From assembly GCA_030641485.1 (NCBI GenBank), contig DAOWHJ010000078.1, positions 1-10,469 of the forward strand: a stretch of DNA of 10,469 nt, written 5' to 3'. The notes below the pieces were generated by a model that was given only the letters and a program-made list of their open reading frames with translations, was not told the DNA's origin and did not search any database. This document shows, piece by piece, positions 5,892-10,469 of the stretch. The translations under genes were made by a program, and so were the position numbers. This stretch comes from Pseudomonadota bacterium (GTDB lineage Bacteria > Desulfobacterota > Anaeroferrophillalia > Anaeroferrophillales > Tharpellaceae). How positions within the stretch are numbered: the stretch's first letter is position 1; each line of letters starts with the position of its first letter.

Positions 5892-6094
5892 CACGAGTGC
5901 ATCGTGGTTTATGTTGTATGTCACAAATAGCGAATATCAATTATTAGCAAATTTCATGCAACAGTTGCACACCTCTTTAAATTAGTAGGAAGAGGTGGTG
6001 TTCACGCTATTCGCCTGGGGATATGGCCCCGCGGTTGGGCTATATCACCCTTTCCTGGTGAAAGTCTATCGTGGTCAACAATATTATTTATTGT
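5892..6094. other. Structured intergenic region between the divergent regulator and kinase genes
   Basis: The 429 bp between the regulator and kinase genes hold no convincing gene but many inverted repeats: CACGA/TCGTG (5892-5906); the perfect palindrome TGCAAC-A-GTTGCA (5957-5969); CACCTCTT/AAGAGGTG (5970-5977, 5990-5997); TTCAC/GTGAA (6001-6005, 6058-6062) enclosing GATATGGCCC/GGGCTATATC (6020-6029, 6037-6046); and ACAATA/TATTGT (6078-6094). AATAGCG (near 5928) also complements CGCTATT (6005-6011). These could be operator sites, a leader RNA of either gene, or a small RNA. I do not recognise a known RNA family. Confidence 0.5.
5957..5969. promoter_or_regulatory. Perfect palindrome, possible regulator binding site
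   Basis: TGCAACAGTTGCA has two 6-bp arms around one base. It lies about 95 bp upstream of the regulator start codon, within the range expected for an activator or autoregulatory site. Its arms end in TGCA, as in NtrC-type enhancer half-sites, but no second full copy was found elsewhere in the window. Confidence 0.35.
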
Positions 6095-6113
6095 GTGGGA
6101 AAAAATAAGGTTA

Positions 6114-6143
6114 TTGACATGAAGTGCTGAACCTGTTTATAGA
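6114..6143 (+). promoter_or_regulatory. Probable sigma-70 promoter of the soluble kinase gene
   Basis: TTGACA (6114-6119) is a perfect -35 box. TATAGA (6138-6143) follows after 18 bp and matches four of six -10 positions. Transcription would start near 6150, giving a leader of about 140 nt before ATG 6293. Confidence 0.5.
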
Positions 6144-6255
6144 GATTTATAGCAGTGCTATTATTGATGAATTTTATTGAGCAAATTGAACCCAAAAAAA
6201 TTGTCGGTATAAACCTTGCCTGATTTTAATTTACTAGTTACTTATCAGAATATTT

Positions 6256-6272
6256 GCGGGCTTTAAGTCCGC
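6256..6272 (+). promoter_or_regulatory. Hairpin just before the kinase ribosome binding site
   Basis: GCGGGCTTTAAGTCCGC folds into a 7-bp stem (one G-U pair) with a 3-base loop. It ends nine bases before the Shine-Dalgarno AGGTG (6281-6285). There is no T-tract, so it is not a terminator. It could modulate translation or mRNA stability. Confidence 0.4.
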
Positions 6273-6292
6273 GTCAGAACAGGTGAATAATT

Positions 6293-7522
6293 ATGGTTAG
6301 TCAATTAAGTGTCTCGGGGCTCAGGAGTCAATCTCTTCAAGGTCGAGGGGGGTGGGGGTCGGATACAGATGTCTCTGATTCGATTAAGGATGAGTTAGAG
6401 GGTATCCAGAAGGAAAAAGAGTACTTTACCAGTGTTATCAGGAATTTTCGTAATGGTATGCTGACAACTGATAATGATCTTAACATTGTTTACAGCAACC
6501 TAGCGGTTGAGCGTCTTTTGGGTTTTGCACCTGAAGAGCTGCAGTCCATGAAATTGCATGATTTGATCCAGGCCAAGGAGACTACGGTTAGGAAGATTCT
6601 TGAGCAGGGCGGGCTTTGTGTTAACCCCAAAACTGGTGAGATGGGTGAATTTAGTTTTATCACTAAGGCTGGAAATATTTTTCCGGTAGAGGCCTGTTTC
6701 TCAGTAATTACAGATACTGACGGCAGTGTTTGTGGTATGAGTTGTACCTTTCGTGATGTTACGCAAAAGAAGAGGATGGAGGGAGCCCTGGCCCGCATGG
6801 ACCGGCTCGCGTCATTAGGTGAATTAGCATCGGGTATGGCCCATGAAATTAAAAATCCTTTAGCGTGTATTGCTGGAGTGGTGCAGAATCTGACTTGTGC
6901 TGGTAGTGACTCCTGTGCCGGGATGCTGCCGGAAATTCTTTTGCAAGTTAAGAGAATTGATGAGATTATAGGCGGTTTACTCCACTTTGCTAAACCTGGT
7001 CCGGCGACGATGCAGCCGTTACCTATTGTCGCAATTCTACAGTCGACGATTCTTCTGGTTGAGAGGAACCTGAAAGAGAAAGAGATTGAATTACAACTTG
7101 ATCTTGGCGATAGTGATCCATGGGTTATGGGGGATGAACTGCTATTACAGCAGGTACTACTTAATGTCGTTATGAATGCCTGTGAAGCTTTGGCTGAGGT
7201 TGAGACGGAGCGTAGTTTGAAGGTGATATTAACCTGTCAAAAGAGCCTTGATTCAGGTGTTGCGGGGAATCGGTCTGGTATCTTTGAATATGTTGAAATT
7301 GAGATTGCAGATAATGGTACGGGGATTGATAGCGCCTGCCTTGATTCGATCTTTAATCCTTTTTTTACAACCAAGCATACAGGTACTGGCCTGGGTTTGG
7401 CAACGTCACATCGAATTATGGAAGAGCACGATGGCGCTATCACGGTCCAAAGTGAGCCAGGCGTCGGTGCGACATTTAGACTTAGTCTACCGGTGTATAA
7501 CCATCCTCTCCAGTCGGAATAA
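6293..7522 (+). CDS. Soluble PAS histidine kinase, NtrB-like (409 aa)
   Basis: ATG 6293 has AGGTG seven bases upstream. No membrane segment is visible. The N-terminus (1-30) is Ser/Gly-rich and probably disordered. A short helix leads into a PAS domain (about 43-158) ending in the typical FRDVTQKK. The HisKA domain has phospho-acceptor H184 in GMAHEIKNPL. The ATPase domain has N-box NVVMNACEAL (291-300), DNGTGID (340-346), FNPFFTTK (354-361) and GTGLGL (364-369), so all catalytic motifs are present. It should sense a cytoplasmic signal through PAS and phosphorylate the divergently encoded NtrC-type regulator. That partnership rests on gene position and family habit. Confidence 0.93.
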   Translation: MVSQLSVSGLRSQSLQGRGGWGSDTDVSDSIKDELEGIQKEKEYFTSVIRNFRNGMLTTDNDLNIVYSNLAVERLLGFAPEELQSMKLHDLIQAKETTVRKILEQGGLCVNPKTGEMGEFSFITKAGNIFPVEACFSVITDTDGSVCGMSCTFRDVTQKKRMEGALARMDRLASLGELASGMAHEIKNPLACIAGVVQNLTCAGSDSCAGMLPEILLQVKRIDEIIGGLLHFAKPGPATMQPLPIVAILQSTILLVERNLKEKEIELQLDLGDSDPWVMGDELLLQQVLLNVVMNACEALAEVETERSLKVILTCQKSLDSGVAGNRSGIFEYVEIEIADNGTGIDSACLDSIFNPFFTTKHTGTGLGLATSHRIMEEHDGAITVQSEPGVGATFRLSLPVYNHPLQSE

Positions 7523-7771
7523 ATATCTTTACATTATGTAGTGCATAAATTACAACAGAGTGGCTTGAGAAAATAGAATTTTTGTTCGACATCAAAAGCG
7601 CAATGCTCGGTGTATTACAGGCACTCCCGAAGGTTGAAATTGGCACATGTACTCTAAGCAATAAGATGAAGAAGGCAATTTGAGGTCCTCAGCCCTTTTT
7701 GCGCAACTGTTTTTTCTCAATAGCTCAAAACCACCCCTTCGATTAACAATCTATTAAAATTTGATATTTAT

Positions 7772-9913
7772 ATGACAGTTAAGAAGAAAATTATAGTTAC
7801 GGTTTTTTCGGTGGTCTCGATCTTTTTGGCTTTGCAGATCCTGATGGACTATAGATACGTTCTGCCAACTATTGAAAAACTCGAGAGTGAGGCTGTCGAA
7901 AAGGATCTGAAAAGAGCGGTAATGGCAGTTAGTCGTGAACTTGATCATTTGAGTTTCTTCTGCCACGGCTGGGCTGAATGGGATGATAGCTATAACTTTG
8001 TCCTTGACCATAATAGCGAGTTTATTGCGTCAAACCTTGGCCCTAAGAGCTTTATTAATAATCGGGTGGCACTGGTTTATTTTATTGATTTAGCTGGGCG
8101 TGTAGTTTGGGGGCGTTGCTATAGTCACGAATTGGATGAGTTTATTTCAATTACGGAGTTTCCAAAACAGGATTGGCCTTTAGAGCATTACCTTTTGCGT
8201 CATCGGCAAAGGGGTAGTGTCAGTAAAGGTTATATAAAAACTTCGGAGGGGGTCATGATGGTTGTGGCCCGGCCTGTGGTTCCCAGTTCGGTAAAGGGTG
8301 AGGCGTGTGGTACACTGATTGTGGGGCGTATATTCTGCGATAACTGCATTGACGTGTTGCGGGAGAGAACTCAGGTCGATATGGTTCTGTGGCCAATTGG
8401 TTCAGATGCGATGTCCGCTGAGGCCTGCCACGTGAAAGAGCATTTAGATTCTAAGACTCCAATTTTTATTGAACGTGATAATGACTGGATTTTCGGTTAT
8501 ACCATGTTTTCTGATTTTTTTGACCAACCAGTTCTTTTGTTGAGAACTAAAGCCTGGCGTACAGTCTATAAAGAAGTTGTGGATGGGTTTATTGTTGATA
8601 TATTTTTTCATTTGGCGGCTGGTGTGTTGATGGTGTTGCTGCTCTCTTACTTTTTACATCGCTACATTGGTCGCCCACTAGCATTGTTCTCTCGGTCAAT
8701 TGCGGAGATTAAATCTGGTGGTCATATGAAATTGATTGAAGTTGGTAAATCTGATGATGAGATCAGCCATCTGCAGCTGGAGTTCAACCAGATGGCTCAG
8801 CGTCTGCTGGACGATGCCCATAAACGGGCGCAGTTTGAGTCCGATCTTAAAGTTAGTAAAGAGAGTTTGAGTGCGGTTTTGAATGCGGCTCCGGATGGTA
8901 TTTTAACCCTTGATGAGAGGGGGGTGGTCAGGGCAGTCAACCCGGCTGCGGAGCGTATGTTTGGCTATCCTCCAGGTGGCCTGATCGGCACTAATGTGTT
9001 ATCATTGGCTTCGATTCCGCAGCAAGGTCTATTGCGAGAAGAGATTGTGAAGTTTCGTCAGGAACCTGAGAACTCAGTTTTTGCATTAGGGGTTGAAATT
9101 ACAGCTGCTCGAGCCGATGGTTCTAACCTTTTAGTGCATTGCAAGGCAAGCTCGGTCGAGATTGGTGGCGAAGAACGGGTTATCTGTATCGTTAGGGATG
9201 TTTCGGGTCTGAAAGAGATCCATGAAAAATTGATGCGGACCAAGCATTTGGCTTCGATTGGTGAGATGGGGGCTTCAATTGCCCATGAAATTCGTAATCC
9301 CTTGGCCGGCATTAGTGGTGCGGTCCAAGTTTTAACCGATTTAAGTTCTGAAGAAAAACCTGACTATCTGGTTTTGAAAGAGGTGCGTCAGCTTACTGAC
9401 CGAATTGAAGAGACCGTTGTTCAGATGTTGGAGTATGCCAAAGATTGGCAGTTGGAACCAAAATTGTGCAAAATTACGGCCCTGATTAAAGAGACGGTGG
9501 CCGACTACGGCCGTCATGCAAAACTTAAAAATATAGATATCACGGTTAAGGGCAGTGACGATGTCAGGGCTCTGATTGATCCTGACCTGATTGGGCAAGT
9601 GTTGGTTAACTTGATCGAAAATTCAGTCGATTCATGTGCTGGTAAGCGCAGCGAACTCTTGTGGCAGGTTAGGAAGGGTTCACGGGATGTCTATATTACC
9701 CTGCAGGATAACGGTTCTGGTATCAAGGATGATGTTAAGGAGAATATTTTCAAGCCTTTTTTTACGACTAAGGAGAGTGGAAATGGCCTGGGACTGGCAA
9801 TTTGTCAAAAGATAATCGAAAAACATAATGGCAGTATCACCATGGAAAGTCAGGTCGGAGTGGGGTCCAAGGTGAAGATTGTTCTACCTAAGAGTAAATT
9901 TTTACAAGCATGA
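7772..9913 (+). CDS. Membrane histidine kinase with CHASE4-like sensor, HAMP and PAS (713 aa)
   Basis: Residues about 6-25 form the first membrane helix. The periplasmic part (about 26-270) resembles CHASE4, with HGWAEWDDSYNFV (65-77) and VYFIDLAGRVVW. A second helix (about 272-296), HAMP (about 298-350) and PAS (about 364-480) follow. HisKA has H505 in IAHEIRNPLAG. The ATPase domain has N-box LVNLIENSVDSC (611-622), DNGSGI (646-651) and NGLGL (671-675), so the kinase looks active. The sensor domain has six cysteines (64, 116, 179, 189, 192, 219), two of them in FCDNC. No Shine-Dalgarno is visible before ATG 7772, where the DNA is AT-rich. The gene is 249 bp from the preceding kinase. No regulator lies beside it, so its partner is unknown; the NtrC-type protein here is a candidate. 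The last codons overlap a repeat end. Confidence 0.92.
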   Translation: MTVKKKIIVTVFSVVSIFLALQILMDYRYVLPTIEKLESEAVEKDLKRAVMAVSRELDHLSFFCHGWAEWDDSYNFVLDHNSEFIASNLGPKSFINNRVALVYFIDLAGRVVWGRCYSHELDEFISITEFPKQDWPLEHYLLRHRQRGSVSKGYIKTSEGVMMVVARPVVPSSVKGEACGTLIVGRIFCDNCIDVLRERTQVDMVLWPIGSDAMSAEACHVKEHLDSKTPIFIERDNDWIFGYTMFSDFFDQPVLLLRTKAWRTVYKEVVDGFIVDIFFHLAAGVLMVLLLSYFLHRYIGRPLALFSRSIAEIKSGGHMKLIEVGKSDDEISHLQLEFNQMAQRLLDDAHKRAQFESDLKVSKESLSAVLNAAPDGILTLDERGVVRAVNPAAERMFGYPPGGLIGTNVLSLASIPQQGLLREEIVKFRQEPENSVFALGVEITAARADGSNLLVHCKASSVEIGGEERVICIVRDVSGLKEIHEKLMRTKHLASIGEMGASIAHEIRNPLAGISGAVQVLTDLSSEEKPDYLVLKEVRQLTDRIEETVVQMLEYAKDWQLEPKLCKITALIKETVADYGRHAKLKNIDITVKGSDDVRALIDPDLIGQVLVNLIENSVDSCAGKRSELLWQVRKGSRDVYITLQDNGSGIKDDVKENIFKPFFTTKESGNGLGLAICQKIIEKHNGSITMESQVGVGSKVKIVLPKSKFLQA

Positions 9914-10040
9914 TGGCGTCGTGAAAAGTTCCGTTCTACTGCGAGTTCTGGTCTCTCCAGCCACTCGACATACTATATGTATGGTCTTGCGTCTGGAGAG
10001 ACCAGAACATCTTGTATAACGAAATTTTCACTTAGCCATC
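9912..10040. repeat. 129-bp near-perfect palindrome, MITE-like
   Basis: The two halves are inverted copies centred on TATAT (9974-9978). Matching blocks from outside inward are GATGGC (9912-9917, 10035-10040), GTGAAAA/TTTTCAC (9921-9927, 10025-10031), CGTT/AACG, a perfect 16-bp arm GTTCTGGTCTCTCCAG (9945-9960, 9993-10008) and CATAC/GTATG (9969-9973, 9979-9983). A direct repeat TTTTTACAAGC flanks it (9899-9909, 10048-10058). There is no coding capacity. From memory, similar palindromes ending in GATGGC or GCTCATCA are dispersed in Desulfobacterota. It may be a miniature mobile element; as RNA it would be a long hairpin protecting the kinase mRNA. Confidence 0.75.
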
Positions 10041-10085
10041 CCGTGACTTTTTACAAGCTCATCAAAATTTGGTGGTGAAAAATAC

Positions 10086-10114
10086 TTGACAGTAGTGTTG
10101 GAGATAGGTTAGTG
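10086..10114 (+). promoter_or_regulatory. Possible promoter of the trp operon (-35 clear, -10 weak)
   Basis: TTGACA (10086-10091) is a perfect -35 box, about 30 bp upstream of the leader peptide start. The -10 at standard spacing (TTAGTG, 10109-10114) matches poorly. A perfect TATAAT at 10138-10143 lies inside the leader peptide; a transcript from there would lack its start codon and so could not use the attenuator. Confidence 0.4.
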
Positions 10115-10122
10115 GTTTGCTC

Positions 10123-10212
10123 ATGCAGATGATATCGTATAATAAATTTGGAGGCTGGTGGTGGCCGGGTGGAATGAATATGTCTAAGCGACCTCCACAA
10201 CGGCTTGTTTAA
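10123..10212 (+). CDS. trpL: trp leader peptide (29 aa, three consecutive Trp)
   Basis: The short frame ATG 10123 to TAA 10210-10212 reads MQMISYNKFGG, then WWW (10156-10164), PGGMNMSK and RPPQRLV. Three Trp codons in a row directly upstream of trpE, followed by alternative hairpins and a terminator, are the signature of ribosome-mediated trp attenuation. The peptide itself needs no function; its translation measures charged tRNA-Trp. The ribosome binding site is weak (AGTGG seven bases upstream), and an in-frame ATG at 10129 or TTG at 10117 could be the start instead. The stop codon lies just after segment 2, so a terminating ribosome would cover it. Confidence 0.85.
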   Translation: MQMISYNKFGGWWWPGGMNMSKRPPQRLV

Positions 10213-10264
10213 AACAGGATATAGATTAAACTGACCGTTAGGACCTTCAAAAAAGGGTTGTGGA
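10149..10264 (+). promoter_or_regulatory. trp attenuator: competing RNA segments 1, 2 and 3
   Basis: Segment 1, TGGAGG (10149-10154, next to the Trp codons), complements CCTCCA in segment 2 (10192-10197). Segment 2, TCCACAAC (10194-10201), also complements GTTGTGGA in segment 3 (10257-10264). Segment 3 is the left arm of the terminator. A ribosome stalled at the Trp codons would block segment 1 and free segment 2 to form the antiterminator with segment 3. A ribosome that reaches the stop codon would cover segment 2, so the terminator forms. Confidence 0.82.
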
Positions 10265-10297
10265 AGTGCTTAGGTGCTTTGCCGCAACCCTTTTTTT
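10249..10297 (+). terminator. trp attenuator terminator
   Basis: GGGTTGTGG (10255-10263) pairs with CCGCAACCC (10282-10290), nine pairs including one G-U, with an 18-nt loop. TTTTTTT follows at 10291-10297, and the preceding A-run (10249-10254) can extend the stem. It ends about 20 bp before trpE. Its left arm is also segment 3 of the antiterminator. Confidence 0.92.
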
Positions 10298-10318
10298 ATT
10301 TTAAATCAGGAATTTCTT

Positions 10319-10469
10319 ATGGAAGAGAAAATATATCCACTACTGGAAGATTTTATTAAGTTTGCCGATGGCTACGACTACGTTCCCGTTTGCCGTGAGA
10401 TTGTCGCTGATCTGGATACGCCGTTAACTCTTTACCATAAGCTTGCTGCACAAGAGGAGTTTTCGTTTC
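10319..10469 (+). CDS. trpE: Anthranilate synthase component I, N-terminal part (3' end outside window)
   Basis: ATG 10319 follows AGGA (10308-10311) with seven bases between. The 50 visible codons read MEEKIYPLLEDFIKFADGYD, then VPVCREIVADLDTPLTLYHKL, which fits the conserved N-terminus of TrpE (VPVxREIxADxxTPxxxYxKL). The enzyme converts chorismate and the ammonia supplied by its glutamine amidotransferase partner into anthranilate, the first committed step of tryptophan synthesis. The catalytic domain is outside the window. The leader peptide and attenuator upstream independently support the call. Confidence 0.92.
   Translation, partial: MEEKIYPLLEDFIKFADGYDYVPVCREIVADLDTPLTLYHKLAAQEEFSF

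Noticed and set aside
6020..6046. Possible 6S RNA, suggested by CCGCGGTTGG in a hairpin loop
   Set aside because: The shared stretch is short, and no closing stem with a central bubble of the right size could be drawn.
7641..7656. TGGCACA resembling a sigma-54 -24 box before the second kinase
   Set aside because: There is no GC at the required -12 spacing.
7549..7683. Open frame between the kinases reading EWLEKIEFLFDIKSAM and onward
   Set aside because: It looks protein-like but has no ATG, GTG or TTG near its start, no ribosome binding site and no recognised relative. It may be a gene remnant or chance.
7565..7720. 9-bp inverted repeat TTGAGAAAA/TTTTCTCAA and the palindrome TGAGGTCCTCA in the gap between the kinases
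   Set aside because: The arms are 138 bp apart and AT-rich, and the palindrome has no proper stem and T-tract. No function can be supported.
10138..10143. Perfect TATAAT as -10 box of the trp promoter
   Set aside because: It lies inside the leader peptide with a poor -35. A transcript from it would lose the leader start codon, which contradicts the complete attenuator.
1..10469. CRISPR array, tRNA, rRNA, integrase or phage genes
   Set aside because: None was seen: no regularly spaced direct repeats, no cloverleaf-like sequence and no recombinase frame.

Overview
The window looks like chromosomal DNA of an anaerobic, cytochrome-rich member of the Desulfobacterota (Desulfobulbales, Desulfuromonadales or a relative). 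The reasons are two multiheme c-type cytochromes, a sigma-54 (NtrC-type) response regulator with two PAS-type histidine kinases, and two kinds of palindromic repeat that I recall from such genomes. No search was run, so the taxon is an inference.

Layout from left to right. Bases 2-592 are the 3' end of a multiheme cytochrome c, closed by a strong terminator at 690-726. Bases 727-1443 hold no convincing gene. They carry three REPIN-like units of almost identical length (83-84 bp), plus other short repeats. Next come two small paralogous genes of unknown function on the minus strand (1534-1830 and 1943-2233), ending in a shared terminator at 1444-1492. Their upstream region holds two possible sigma-54 promoters back to back, one facing these genes and one facing the next operon on the plus strand. 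That operon has a leader with a possible attenuator hairpin, then an exported pentaheme cytochrome with a fibronectin-like middle (2554-3822), then a small membrane HAMP protein (3867-4412).

Bases 4415-5863 (minus) encode an NtrC-family response regulator whose stop codon lies two bases from that of the HAMP gene. It diverges, across a structured intergenic region of about 430 bp, from a soluble NtrB-like PAS histidine kinase (6293-7522). A second, membrane-bound kinase with a CHASE4-like periplasmic sensor domain follows (7772-9913). Its stop codon lies at the edge of a 129-bp imperfect palindrome.

The window ends with the start of a tryptophan operon. A 29-residue leader peptide with three consecutive Trp codons is followed by overlapping complementary segments and an intrinsic terminator, then the first 50 codons of trpE. 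This is a ribosome-mediated trp attenuator.

Working model (inference): the regulator and the soluble kinase form a two-component pair controlling sigma-54 promoters, possibly those at 2318-2367. That would link a signalling pair to the pentaheme/HAMP operon and to the small paralogous genes. The attenuator and the REPIN-like array rest on direct sequence evidence. The regulatory links do not.
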